Assembly: GCA_964017195.1 (NCBI GenBank)
Contig: OZ024891.1
Location: 6,907,994-6,971,993 of the forward strand
DNA from: Siderastrea radians
Taxonomy: Eukaryota > Cnidaria > Anthozoa > Scleractinia > Rhizangiidae
DNA length: 64,000 nucleotides
Direction of reading: 5' to 3'
Shown here: positions 35,150-46,082 of the stretch, one piece after another
How the letters are laid out: every line of letters starts with the position of its first letter
How positions within the stretch are numbered: the first letter of the stretch is position 1
Made by a program: the position numbers and the translations under genes
The notes under the pieces: generated by a model
Told to the model about the DNA's origin: nothing
Databases searched by the model: none
Seen by the model: the letters and a program-made list of their open reading frames with translations, nothing else

Positions 35150-35575
35150 GAGGGGAGGGGGGGGGGTTCTTCCTTATATAAGCTATATAGGTATGTGCGG
35201 CGCCAAGGGTATGGTTTTTGAGCCTTTTTGGTCTGAAATAGGGTATAGATTTTGACCATTTTGGTCTGAAATAGGGAGAGGTTTGTGCACTCTGATATGG
35301 GAACTGGTATGGTTCTTACAAGAAGCTATCTTTTTATTAATTTTCTTCTCCAAAGAACTGAGGTTTGATTAACGGTAGGAATTTGAAGCCCTTCTCAAAT
35401 GTTTATGCAAATGTAATAAGGTTAGGGTCTGGTCTGAAATAGGGTATCAAATTTTGGGTCAGGTCTGAAATAGGGTAGGGAAAATCATGTATTTTGGTCA
35501 AAAATAGGGTAAGGGCTTCCAGAAGCATGCTGCATACCCCCACCCAAATCTTCAGGAAGTACCCCCCCCCCCCTG
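35150..35575. repeat. repeat rich in GGTCTGAAATAGGGTA
   Basis: The word GGTCTGAAATAGGG occurs at least four times, bounded by a poly-G run (about 35153-35166) on the left and a poly-C run (about 35561-35573) on the right. Inverted homopolymer ends suggest a foldback or MITE-type unit. Confidence 0.5.
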
Positions 35576-35866
35576 GGCTTATTGTCCATTGCGAGGCATA
35601 TGCTTTCCGTGAATTAATTTACTGGGCAAACTTATGGAAGAGGGTCTACTTTAAAAACTTCAGGCTGATCATTTCAACACAGTTTTGTTATGTTAGTTTA
35701 TGGCCTGTACATTCCCTTGGGAACAAAGGGCCATACACTGAACCTGCGGTGCATGGGAATGCATCTCAATCTGTAGTTATCTTGATGTCCTTGCCATCTT
35801 TGAAAGCCCGCTAGCCCTACTTCAAATTCCCTGTATCTTAAATAGTTATTGGTTGCCTTAGTACAA

Positions 35867-36191
35867 CAGGGCTCGGACGGGTCATGGAAAACCTGGAAAG
35901 TCATGAAATTTTAGAATTTCATTTTCCAGGCCTGGAAGGTCATGGAAATTAAGCATTGGTCATGGAAAGTCATGGAAAATGAAGGTCTACAAGGGTCTTG
36001 TACCAAATAGATTTAGCAGTTGCTTTTTCTGTGAATCGCAAGAAGAGAAAATTAATGAGTCATAAACTGGATCCACTTCACCTTTTTTGTAAACAAAAGG
36101 CTAAATTTAGGTCATGGAAACTGTTAAAAGGTCCTGGAAAAGGTCATGGAAAGTCCTGGAATTTTAAAATGTTAAAAGGGTACGAACCCTG
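35867..36191. mobile_element. hAT-like MITE upstream of gene B
   Basis: The ends CAGGGCTCGGAC and GTACGAACCCTG form an inverted CAGGG-type terminus usual for hAT elements. The interior repeats GTCATGGAAA and CTGGAAAG words. It lies about 165 bases before the gene B start codon, so it may overlap promoter or 5' UTR sequence. Confidence 0.6.
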
Positions 36192-36357
36192 TACAAGACT
36201 ATTGTAGTGATGAAGGTTAGTTGTTCCTGTTTTATTGTTAAATTAACATTAGTAATACCTCACAATTTTCCTACTTCCAAACATTTTTCACCTATCCCCT
36301 TTTTCCCCCAGACGCCTTCTTACACTATGCGCTACTGCTTGCAGACTAATAAATGGA

Positions 36358-37138
36358 ATGGCAGCTGCTTCGGATCCAGGTGAAGTGCTCCATTCAACAG
36401 CTGAAAAAACAAATTTCCAACGCATTACACGACTTTTAATAGCAGGAGGAACCTGCCTACTGAGGGAGATTTTTGATGACAGATGTCCACCAACTCAACT
36501 TCCCACAAAACTGGGTAGTCGTGCTACACAAAACTTGCTTAAAACAGCAAAACTCACCAAGCCACAGTGGGACTGTCTTTACCCTTCCCCAGGGGCATAT
36601 GGCAAGTCGACAGATTTTGATGTTACTCTGCTATTTCGTTTACTGAGGCAGAGGACGATATGTGGCCTTGCTACTCCATCCACGGGCTGGGATGTACTAC
36701 CAGCTGTGACAGACCACAGTTTACCTGCAGATTTAGCAAGAATTAAGTTTTACCGTAATAAAGTGTATGGTCATGTTGTTACGATGGGGATCAGAAGTGA
36801 TGACTTTCTATCACTTTGGGAGGAAATTAGTGAGGCTCTCATTAGAATTGCAGGAAGCATCAGTCAGGAAAGAAAAACTAAATGGCAGGAGGCTATCATC
36901 GACTTTTTGAAGAATCCTCTCACAGAAGAGGATGAAAGAAATGTTGAAGAACTGAAGAGGTGGTATAAAGCTGACACCGAAGTAAAGGAATCCATAGAAA
37001 ATCTGAAAAACACAATTACTCAAGAAGGTAATCGCCTAGAAACAGCTGTTCGAGAGGAAAGTCAAGCCACCAGGGATGAGCTGCGTCAGTCAATAGACAG
37101 GCTCAGTTCTTCAACTGCCTGCTCTCAGTCAGCTGGAG
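36358..37138 (+). CDS. gene B: exon with start codon, DZIP3-type HEPN domain
   Basis: The ATG at 36358 has a purine at -3 and G at +4; an AG acceptor (CTGCTTGCAG) just upstream suggests a spliced 5' UTR. The exon ends at a GT donor (37139), phase 1, 260 codons plus one base. Residues about 20-190 match the HEPN domain of DZIP3-like proteins, with RNKVYGH at 133-139 (R-x5-H, the nuclease-type HEPN motif). Residues about 190-260 are charged and helical, probably coiled coil. HEPN domains are either RNA-cutting or protein-interaction modules; having both R and H leaves RNase activity possible. In cnidarians this domain often heads large immune-type proteins. Confidence 0.8.
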
Positions 37139-37308
37139 GTATGTTAAATATACTGCAAACTAGCTTTTACATGCCCACTCTCAAATAAATTCCTGGTATC
37201 CAATAAATGACCCCTGTGAAATAGGCAGTTTGAGAAAAATGTCTGTCTCTAATAAACTCCTCTTGTGTAATAAATGCCCCTGTCTAGTAAATGCCTTTTG
37301 TGTAGTAG

Positions 37309-38095
37309 AGTACCGTATTTCTCGATTAAACGCTGGACCCCGAATGAACGCCGGGTTCAATTAAATGCTGGGTCCCGGCGTTTATTTGAGATCGGTATAT
37401 TAAATCAGGATTATGTGTCGTGACTGCATACTAGTTCTCTTTCTACCATTATATTTTTAAAAATTTATGCACTAACTTTCAAACCAAACTACCTTTTAGA
37501 AAAGTACTTCTCACTAAAACAGATAAAACAAACGACGCATCAGGTATCATGTCAATCTCTTTTAAATCACGGTAACGTTTCTCCAGGCTTGTACATCAAG
37601 CAAGGATCATCTTGAGGGTCTCTGCAGCATTTCTCCAGCAGTTCCTTGCAATTGAACCGTTCCATAATTTTGCCTTTCCCAGAACTGATGGCGAGGGAAC
37701 CTCGTCACTGCCTTGTTCAAAATTGCTTGCACAGTACGTTTGCTGTCGAGCAGTTACCGAATGGATACACTTCCTCTGTGTTTCATGCACGTGGAAACGT
37801 AACGTTGAGAAGAGTTCAATGACTGTTTCTGTCAGTGATGTTTTTTCTTTGATAAGTAACTTACCAGATTCACTTAGATGAAACAAAGTTGATGACTTTT
37901 TTTCACATTTTTTAAACGTTTTTGTTGAAATTTGGTTCTTGGTTAAATACACTTCCAATACTGAAAAATGCATTCAATAAATAAACGCCGGGCCCCGAAT
38001 AAATGCCGAGTTCGAATAAACGCCGGGTCTACAAGGCCGAGATTTAAATAAACGGCCCTGGCGTTTGATTTAAGAAAAGTTAAACCTTTGCTTTA
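37309..38095. mobile_element. MITE-like repeat in the first gene B intron
   Basis: The left end TACCGTATTTCTCGATTAAA and following AACGCCGGG words recur inverted or direct at 37978-38070 (AATAAACGCCGGGCCCCGAA, AATAAACGGCCCTGGCG). A diverged member of the TACCGTA-ended group. The right border is approximate. Confidence 0.5.
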
Positions 38096-38197
38096 GAAAA
38101 TCTTGAAAATTTAATGCACGCCCTGGGTGTTTAACATTTACAGTAATTGTTTTCGATCACAGGTTATATCAAGAAGGAATGAAAGTTGAAAGGAAAG

Positions 38198-38230
<33 letters not shown>

Positions 38231-39046
38231 CATTTGGTCTCTAAGAAAATTTCTTGCTATGGTAAGAATCGGTTGTCCGCAAGAAAAGAATCAGGGATGT
38301 TTCCTTTTTTGTTTGGAACTCTTTAACTGAGTGTTAAACTCTTTGCAGTGGTGTTTTTTGCAAACTCAATGCATTGCAACGTGTTTGTGTTTGCATTGAA
38401 TTTTGAAGCCAATGCATTTCAGCTTGCTCATAAGTATGTCACACATTATTAGAATCAGTTTGCATAAGAATGAGTTTAAACAAATAATGTCTGTTTTTCT
38501 CACTTCCATGAAGTCACTTCAATGAACCTTGTGTTTTATACGCCATCTGTCAATATGCTGTCAACATAAATAAAGCAACATTCAATCAAGTACTAAACAA
38601 AATTAATGCTTCCAACAAGCAGAGCACTTTGATTGTTGCCCGGCAGTCCAAAATTTTTGAAGGGTTCCGACGGAAAGGCTATTCTAACGTGCTTATAGTA
38701 GTCAATGTTTGTTTAGAATTACCAAGAAATTCAGAAAAGTATTTTGGTTTAGTAGTTGATGAGTTTCTAAGCTTGCGCATACTAGAAAACCGCGTTGTGG
38801 TTTCGACACTTACTAATTTAGGGCTGGCTATTAAGCCTCAAATTTATTGGTACATGATACTACATGTAGGAGTTATGGGTTCCTTTTATCACTCTGATTG
38901 GTAGGATCAAGCTCCTACTAGTGGAATCAGTACAAGGGCCAGCTTGAGATAATGGAAAGATTTCTTACTTGTTTAAAATGCCTTTAGATTGTGCACAGTT
39001 TTTTGCCTCCACATCTCATTTAATGTCTTTTTTTTTTTGCCAACAG
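38096..39046. other. gene B intron 1, 3' part
   Basis: An (AG)n microsatellite lies at about 38200-38230. It ends in a poly-T acceptor (TTTTTTTTGCCAACAG). No other feature is supported. Confidence 0.5.
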
Positions 39047-39595
39047 CTCGTCTTCAACTGCACATTAATTGTGAGGCCATCATAGAACCTGGTCAACAAG
39101 GGAGAACTGGAGGGACAGAAGTAACTCCACAGGCATCCCAAGCTTTCCCCCAGCCCCAACCTGTAGTTCCTTTTACCTCCAGTGAACAATTAACAGTGCT
39201 AACAAAGGGCGTGGGGGTAGAAAGTGTTAGAAATGGTGGAATTCCTTCTACACAAGAAGTTATGAATGCAATTGCATCTAAGGCTATCCAGGCTGTCGAC
39301 CCGTATAAACCAGGAGTGTTAGATCAGTTTCTACAGTATCTCACAAAAGTTCGCAGTGTGCTAGTTCTTGATACACACCAAGGAAGCTTAATTATCACAG
39401 TGGAATGTAGCTCACTGCAGATCCTTGATGACCTATGGGAAGATTACTGTTCAGGTCATCTAAATGAAATGGCACAGAAATTCCTGGTGACAGAAGACAT
39501 TCTGGATGCCTTTGGCCTAATCAAAGTGAAACTCAAAACAACCATTTCAGAAGAGGAGTACAGAGCTTGTCGAGAGTATTTCTTGAAACAACCAG
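39047..39595 (+). CDS. gene B: TRADD-like N-terminal domain exon
   Basis: 183 codons, acceptor AG at 39045-39046, donor GT at 39596-39597, phase 1 on both sides. The first 60 codons are a Gln/Pro/Thr-rich linker. From about codon 75 the sequence reads DPYKPGVLDQFLQYLTKVRS, then GSLIITVECSSLQILDDLW-EDYCSGHLNE and SEEEYRACREYFL. I recognise this as the ferredoxin-like TRADD-like N-terminal domain of cnidarian proteins, which commonly follows a DZIP3-type HEPN. In vertebrate TRADD the fold recruits signalling partners, so an adaptor role is inferred. Confidence 0.75.
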
Positions 39596-41109
39596 GTGAG
39601 CATTGCTTGAATTGAATAATCCATAAACAGTATTATTGTTAGCAGATGATAAACACCCTGACATGAGTTTTGCAACACACTTCTGATCTTTTTGTCTTGT
39701 GTTGCCCTAGCAACTATGAGATATTGTAGTGGAGTTTAGGCCATTCCTGAGTACATTACTGTGGTTATTTTCTTGAGCTCAGTTGTATAGATTCGCTGAT
39801 GTTTGTGAGATCTTCATTATTCCCAAGAGAGGAACTTCACTGTATCATCAGGTGTCAGAGACACTTTCGTAACCAATAACTAGCATGTCTGGGGTCCTAC
39901 TGTTTGGAAAGATAACTGGTGTTGTTTATCAACAATTTCAGTAGTATTCAGTAGTATTCAGTAGTATTCAATGTGTTGCAGTAAAATCTGAGAGAAACCG
40001 CACTAGATCACGGCAAACAACGGTGTGTTCTTATAATAGGTTTTTGTCAGGAGCATACATTAATTATACTAGTGTTGATTGTGAAGCATACACAGTCAAT
40101 GAGAACAGCTGATTTCTGGTTTTGATTATGTAACAATGTTGTGTGGTGTTATAAAATGTTTGATTTTTTAACACAATGCAATAATTTATTGAACTAAGGA
40201 CATAGGACACTTTATTAGGACACTTTAGGCAACCCAAATTTACAACACTTAACAGCTCTTAACAATAATTTACAATAATTTATGAAATTACAGTGACAAC
40301 ATTTAACATCTCTTAACAATAATTTACAATAATTTATGAAATTACAAATATGACAACTACACTGTACCTATTACATTAAAAAAATATTAGTTCGAATTTT
40401 ACAGTAAATCTACAAGTTAAAATTTTATGGTAGTCTACAAGTTTATAGGAGTTGAAAAACAAATGGAATGAGAAAAGTATGTAAATGACAGGCCAAAAAG
40501 TGACAAGAATGGAATAATTTCTTTTAGGAAGAGATAAAAAGAGATGCTTTGGTATTCTGTTTTGATGTAATATGAAGACGCTTGTTAAGTACATGCTAAT
40601 CGAAGCTGAAATGCAGTTGAAAAGCTTTGAGATGGTCAAGAAACAACACTAAGGAACATCTGTGCCAAGTTTGGTGATTGTACGCAAAAATGCACGATAA
40701 AATCGTAAAACGACCCTACTATTATAAAAACGACTCGATAAACAACGTAACCTTAGCTGCTTAGTAACCTGGCATGATGCCAGGTTACTAAGCAGCAAAA
40801 ATTGTCGCATTTCGGGGTTTGCTCAAAGGAACAGAGATGTTTTTCGTCGAGCAGATTCATGGTTTTATTAACAGGAACTGTCAGTTCTTTATTTCAAAAT
40901 TGTGCGAGTGTGTGTCTACAACATTAAGGTTTATGTGAAGCAGATAAATCTTATTAAATGCATGTCAACTTGAACCGCTAGCATTTTAAGACACAGGTCG
41001 CTAAACAAAAGGACATTGCAACCTTCTCTGTCGTTTATTAGATGTTTGTTAACACAGAAAGACAATTATTATGCTAGTTGTGAAGAACTTGTTTAAGTGG
41101 TGCTTAACT
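39596..41109. other. gene B intron with short tandem repeats
   Basis: TTCAGTAGTA is repeated three times at about 39942-39970. An approximately 65-base unit (CTTAACAATAATTTACAATA...) is doubled at about 40250-40350. No exon of the phase-1 type is recognised. Confidence 0.5.
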
Positions 41110-41195
41110 CTCAATTTTTGACCTGTGTATAAGTCGAGGGTGATTTTTTGGAACGAGTCGAGGGCGACTTATACACGGGTAAATACGGTAATTCA
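41110..41195. repeat. short TACCGTA-type palindromic remnant
   Basis: GACCTGTGTATAAGTCGAGG pairs with CGAGGGCGACTTATACACGG GTAAATACGGTA. A truncated hairpin related to the other TACCGTA-ended elements. Confidence 0.5.
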
Positions 41196-41452
41196 TTTGG
41201 CTATTTATTGTCATTTTTAGTTTCCTGACTAAACTAGCAATCAAGTTCCAAACAGATCCTTAATTTATTTTGCCACTATTAATGTGCCTGGGCACCCTGT
41301 GCAACAACCGTGAGATCCTCTCTGAGAGGCGGTTATTTTTAAAATTGAAAAATCTACACTGATTTTTCTCTTAGAGGGAATTGGCAGAAATAGATTTACA
41401 CAAGGAAATAAATAATCCTGGATTCTGGCCTAATGGCTGATATTTGCGACAA

Positions 41453-41480
41453 CTCATGAAGGGGTTATTCCCGAAACGTC
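41453..41480 (+). ncRNA. degenerate hammerhead-like motif
   Basis: CTCATGA, one extra A, stem II GGGG/CCC type, GAAAC and GTC, in the same layout as the two other motifs. Core G5 is C, which should abolish cleavage. Probably a dead Penelope-like terminus. Confidence 0.35.
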
Positions 41481-41744
41481 GCGTCCAAAACTGAACTTGG
41501 CACTTTTTAACAAACACCATTTTTGTTTTACAAATGTTACACAAAGTGCTACACAGCATATTTATCAAACTTGTGTGGCATTTGCTTCAGCTTTTCAGAG
41601 CAATTTGAAAAGCAAAGGTCAGCTGTGTAACCTGCAGCACATTTTAGATGAAAAAGCCTCTCACGTGGTAAAGTTGCACAAGAGCCAAGGAGGCTCACAC
41701 GGCCAGAGCTTATCCCGGTTTCTGTAGCATGAAGCAACTGAGAG

Positions 41745-41965
41745 TATTGCTACTCCTCCCCTGAATGGGATGCTAGTCCATCCCAGGGTTTCCCCCAGCA
41801 GTATGTCGCCGGTATCCATTTATACACCTGGGTGGAAAGAGACGATGTGGGGTAAAGTTTCTTGTCTAAGGAAACAACACGATGGCAGGGACTGGGTGTC
41901 GAACCACCAACCTTCAGATCTGAAGTCCAACACACTTACCACTACCCCACCGTGCCCCCACATAG
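41745..41965 (-). repeat. tRNA-headed SINE-like repeat
   Basis: Reading the minus strand, GGGGCACGGTGGGGTAGTGG begins a tRNA-like head with a degenerate A box and a GGTTCGACACC B box, followed by conserved repeat sequence. A shorter fragment of the same head (GGAACCACCAACCTTCAAAT on +) lies near 57290. Confidence 0.5.
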
Positions 41966-42626
41966 GGAATTGCTAAACGTCTGTGAGCACCTCCCTTTTG
42001 CCATTTGCCCATGATGCCAGAGAGTGTTGCCAACACGTTTATGGGATTTTTAGATTTTTGCAGCTTTTGACAAAGATAGTCATATTTCAAATTTGCAATA
42101 ATTTGTGTGATGGGCTAAGTGGCCTCTCAGCCCCTATTCTCACCGTGAAATCCAGTGGCACCAGTCAACGGCTGTGGACATACCAGCTCACTCAAAACGG
42201 GAATTTCTTTACAGTGGCCAATTTACCTTATCAACACAGTTGACAAATTTAAAACCTTTCTGTTTGGCTTTCCCCAACCAGTGCAATACAGATTTTTAGA
42301 TACCATCCCCTAAAAAAATTGTAGAATGACAAGGTAAGTACCCTTGTTACTTTTGGAACTTTATAGTACACAGCGTCTTGTATATTTTTTCTTTCCAAGC
42401 GGTTGTGTCGATTATTGCTGTTTATGTTGCCCTGTCCTCGCCAAAACTAATGCTGTTGGGATATATTAATGCCATTGCACAATAATAAAAGGGAGAATTG
42501 TAGAGGTACAGGAGCATTGAAATAGACAGTAGTCACTGAGGGGGTAGCAAAACACACTTTTCTGCAATGTTTTTAAAATTTTCTCAATTTTCTTAGCTGA
42601 TAAAAAAGTTTCTCTTCCTTGGACAG
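41966..42626. other. gene B intron, nothing recognised
   Basis: No feature is seen apart from the acceptor CCTTGGACAG of the next exon. Confidence 0.45.
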
Positions 42627-42719
42627 ATGAAGCTGCAGGTGCCACTGATGTTCACGAAGATGAATCTACCCATAAACGCATAAAATTAGAAGCCACTGGG
42701 GACCAACGGGGAAAAGAAG
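42627..42719 (+). CDS. gene B: linker micro-exon 1 (31 codons)
   Basis: AG (42625-42626) and GT (42720-42721), phase 1 at both ends. It encodes DEAAGATDVHEDESTHKR, then IKLEATGDQ and an acidic/basic end. It shares the DV-x(3)-ES-x(2)-KRxKxE pattern with the other micro-exons. The IKLE tetrapeptide fits the psi-K-x-E SUMO-attachment consensus. Too short to leave a strong signal alone; the support is the series of homologous exons with equal phase. Confidence 0.7.
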
Positions 42720-42993
42720 GTAAAGAGAACTGTTACAGATATTGATTGATTGATTCATTGATTGATATTTTGATTCACTCATTCGTTCGTTCATTCATTT
42801 ATTGACATTCCCTGAAATGCTTGTCCCTAACGAGTGCAAAACAATATATGTTCTTTTTTTTACAAACACAATTATTGTCTCAGAGTCTTTTGATTTTACT
42901 TACCTTTGGGTGGTTACATTCATTGTAAGACTTAACAGGGCATCAAGTATCAGGAGACGAATATAAATCTTTTGCTCTTCTTTTTGCTCTTCT

Positions 42994-43105
42994 CAGGGTT
43001 GGAAACTAAAATTTTGGAGCACTCGCAATCTAGGCGAGTGACCTTCAAATTGCACTCACCCAGATCAGTTTTCACCCGCCCAGTCTCCTCCATAAAAAAA
43101 AAAAA

Positions 43106-43141
<36 letters not shown>

Positions 43142-43934
43142 TTCCCCCCCACTCCTCCCGACCACGAATAATAAAATGTACAACTTTAATTTTTAATCAC
43201 GTTTGATACTGTTCCTTTGTTTATTCTTTAAGCTTAGCTAATTTAAGGAAGTTTACCAAGGTTCCCAGTAGTTTAAACTGTTCATCTACTGTATCTGTGT
43301 CGAGTTTCTCTATAGTTCATTTTCAAGGTATTTTAGCAGAGATTCTTCGGACATCTCAGACTCTGAACTCAGTGAATGGAGTTCACTTACTGTGCCGTCG
43401 TGGTGGTCGATCGCGATCCACACCGTAATTTATTTCTTCAATAAAAAATCCCGTAAAACAGACCTTAACTCCACAATGAAAAAACGAACACACTTACTTC
43501 AAAAGTTGAAACGCAGTTTTATTGATACATATTCCTTAATTCCTGTAGTTTGCAAGCAAAGTGTCGTAATTGTACAGTAAAAGCGGCCGGAAATAGCCAT
43601 CTTGCCGCCATTTGCGGCTCAGTGGACGACTAAGCGTATTTAATCACCAGAGGTATTACTTTGTACAAGTACATCCACAATGTAGCAATCACCAAGCGGA
43701 ACCCATTTTTGTCCGTTTACGAACCAGGTTTGTTGGAGATTTCAAATTGTTGGTAAGCTATTCGCTTGTGGACAGTGAGATTATTTTGAAGTGGGAAGTC
43801 AAAAGTTACGCTTGTTTTGAATAATATATTCTGGAGGTGAAAATCATACGCGCCAAACCGGGCGAGTGATCCGTGATTTGTACTCGCCAGACAATTTTTA
43901 CACTCGCCTGGGCGAGCGCCAATGTCCAACCCTG
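42994..43934. mobile_element. hAT-like MITE between two linker exons
   Basis: The ends CAGGGTTGGA and TCCAACCCTG are a perfect inverted terminus. Blocks such as GGCGAGTG/CACTCGCC are inverted inside. An (AT)n run (about 43109-43138) sits inside. No transposase frame. It lies wholly in the intron between 42719 and 43992. Confidence 0.7.
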
Positions 43935-43991
43935 TTATCTATGGATGTCGCTGATGAAAAGTTTCCTTTCTTCTACTTAATGTTGCTACAG

Positions 43992-44075
43992 GTGCCATGG
44001 ATGTTCCCAAAAATGTTGAATCTGGCCTGAAACGCAAAAAATCAGAAACCTGTGTAAACCAAAGTGAAGACGACG
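43992..44075 (+). CDS. gene B: linker micro-exon 2 (28 codons)
   Basis: AG (43990-43991) and GT (44076-44077), phase 1. It encodes GAMDVPKNVESGLKRKKSET, followed by CVNQSEDDG. It shares the DV...ES...KRxKxE skeleton; the KRKK run is a good basic nuclear-import-type patch. Here the residue before the aligned Lys is Lys, so the SUMO consensus is lost. Confidence 0.65.
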
Positions 44076-44605
44076 GTAAATAAAAATAATATACTAGATT
44101 AAAATGATTTAAGGGCAATGCTTTTAATGCATTGCAGTTGACGATTATTTTTAAAATTTATTTACTGGGGTATTTACTTGCCTATTTATTTGTTTCTTTT
44201 ATTTATATGTATAAGCAGTGTACTACTACTAAGCAGTACAACGTATTTATTCAGAGAGGCCCAGTTCAGCAAAGCTGGTTTAAGTGGTGCTTTGTAAACT
44301 TAACACAGAAAAACAAATTACCTTAGACATCATGCCAAATACATTGCCAGTTTTTTGCATATGTTTAAAAAGAGTCAAGATCCCCAATCCTTTATCCTCA
44401 ATCCTCGAGTCTGGCCTTCCAGGAAACCTTGAACTGTCACACCAGAATAAGACCAAAAGACGAGGACAGAAGAGAGAGAGAGAATTATCCAAAGAAGCAT
44501 TTGTAGTAATTAAAACATAGGAAAACATTTAACAAAACAGTATTTTCTGTAATGATAATTTTCTTACACATTGTTGCTGATGAAAGTTTTCCGTTCCTTT
44601 AACAG

Positions 44606-44698
44606 CTGTAGCTACAGGTGGTATTGATGTTCATGGAGGTGAATCTACCCCAAAACGTGTAAAGCCAGAAGCCATCGTAGACCAAGAGGGGAAAGAAG
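44606..44698 (+). CDS. gene B: linker micro-exon 3 (31 codons)
   Basis: AG (44604-44605) and GT (44699-44700), phase 1. It encodes AVATGGIDVHGGESTPKR, then VKPEAIVDQEGKEG. It is closest to micro-exon 1 (shared DVH, GEST/DEST and GKEG), which indicates recent exon duplication. VKPE fits psi-K-x-E. Confidence 0.7.
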
Positions 44699-44790
44699 GT
44701 AAAGAGAACCGATACGGATGTGGTGAATTGGTTCTTTCTTGTTTGTTTGCTTACTTGCTTGGTTGCTTGTGTTTTGTCTGTCTCACTCCT

Positions 44791-45660
44791 TTCCTCCCTC
44801 CCTTCCTCCCTTCCTTCCTTCCTTCCTTCCTTCCTTCCTTCCTTCCTTCCTTCCTTCCTTCCTTCCTTCCTTCCTTCCTTCCTTCTCCCTCCCTCCCTCC
44901 CTCCCTCCCTTCCTTCCTTCCTTCCTTCCTTCCTTCCTTCCTTCCTTCCTTCCTTCCTCCCTCCCTCCTTTCCTTCCTCCCTCCCTCCCTCCCTTCCTTC
45001 CTTCCTTCCTCCCTCCCTTCCTTCCTTCCTTCTTCCCTCCCTTCCTTCCTTCCTTCTTCCCACCCTCCCTCCCTTCCTTCTTTCCTTCCTTCCTTCCTCC
45101 CTCCCTCCCTCCCTTCCTCCCTTCCTTCCTTCGTTCCTTCCTTCGTTCGTTCCTCCCTCCCTCCCTCCCTCCCTTCCTTCCTCCCTCCCTTCCTTCCTCC
45201 CTCCCTCCATCCCCTCCTTCCTCCCTCCCTCCCTCCCTTCCTTCCTTCCTCCCTCCCTTCCTTCCTTCCTTCTTCCCACCCTCCCTCCCTTCCTTCTTTT
45301 CTTCCTTCCTTCCTCCCTCCCTCCCTTCCTCCCTTCCTTCCTTCGTTCCTTCCTTCGTTCCTTCCTCCCTCCCTCCCTCCCTTCCTCCCTCCCTTCCTTC
45401 CTTCCACCCTCCCTCCCTCCATCCCCTCCTTCCTCCCTCCCTCCCTCCCTTCCTTCCTTCCTCCCTCCCTCCCTCCCTTCCTTCCTTCCCACCTTCCTTC
45501 CCTTCCTTCCTTCCTTCCTTCCTTCCTTACCTCCCTCCCTCCTTCCTTCCTTCCTTCCTTCCTTCCTTCCTCCCTCCCTCTCTTCCTTATTTCCTTCCTT
45601 CCTTATTTCCTTCCTTCCTTCCTTTCTTCCTTTCTTCCTTCCTTCATTCCTTCCTTTCTC
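44791..45660 (+). repeat. 870-bp polypyrimidine (TTCC/CTCC) tract
   Basis: Almost pure C/T on the + strand, made of alternating CTTC and CTCC tetramer runs with rare interruptions. It begins about 90 bases after the donor of micro-exon 3 and lies wholly inside the intron before the vWA exon. Because the word length is 4 and stops are absent, all three forward frames stay open for over 300 codons (Pro/Ser/Phe/Leu) and the reverse frames for over 200 (Glu/Gly/Lys/Arg); none of these is a gene. Confidence 0.9.
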
Positions 45661-46082
45661 TGTCTCCTCACCCCTCGTTCTTCTTTTCTCTATCTCTAAA
45701 AGCAGCAGTTATTTATTTTTATTTTTGTAGTTCAGAATACATGCACTGTATTTTGTTGTCATCTTTTTGAACAAGTTTTAGCATGGTAAAAAGTAGGTTC
45801 CCCTTTATTCTATTGTTTGGTCAACACTGCCATTTGACAATGAATGACTTGTCAACAAAAATAGTTTGAGACAGCGAATTCAAGCATTTTGGTGCAAAAT
45901 GAAAACTTAAGTGTCTGGAGAAAAGGTTGAGCCCCGAAGCACATTGAGTGAGGGTCTTTCACAAATTACAGTAGACCAACAGGTACTTTGATTGAGGGCA
46001 ACTCTCACCTACACGATGGCACAAGACAACCTGACTAGTAAATACTTAGAAAGTGACTGTTTGTCTTGTCTTGTTTATGCAG
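45661..46082. other. gene B intron before the vWA exon
   Basis: No feature beyond the acceptor (TTGTTTATGCAG, ending 46082). Confidence 0.5.

Noticed and set aside
38629..38904. 91-codon frame in gene B intron 1 as an extra exon
   Set aside because: No acceptor and donor in phase 1 and no homology to either paralog.
43970..43981. CTGATGA words near 43950 and 44580 as further hammerheads
   Set aside because: Neither is followed by a stem II and GAAAC...GTC.
44599..45770. Very long open frames on both strands, up to 343 codons, rich in Pro/Ser/Phe/Leu or Glu/Gly/Lys/Arg
   Set aside because: They come from the TTCC/CTCC tetramer tract, which lacks stop codons in nearly every frame. No domain, and the tract lies in an intron.
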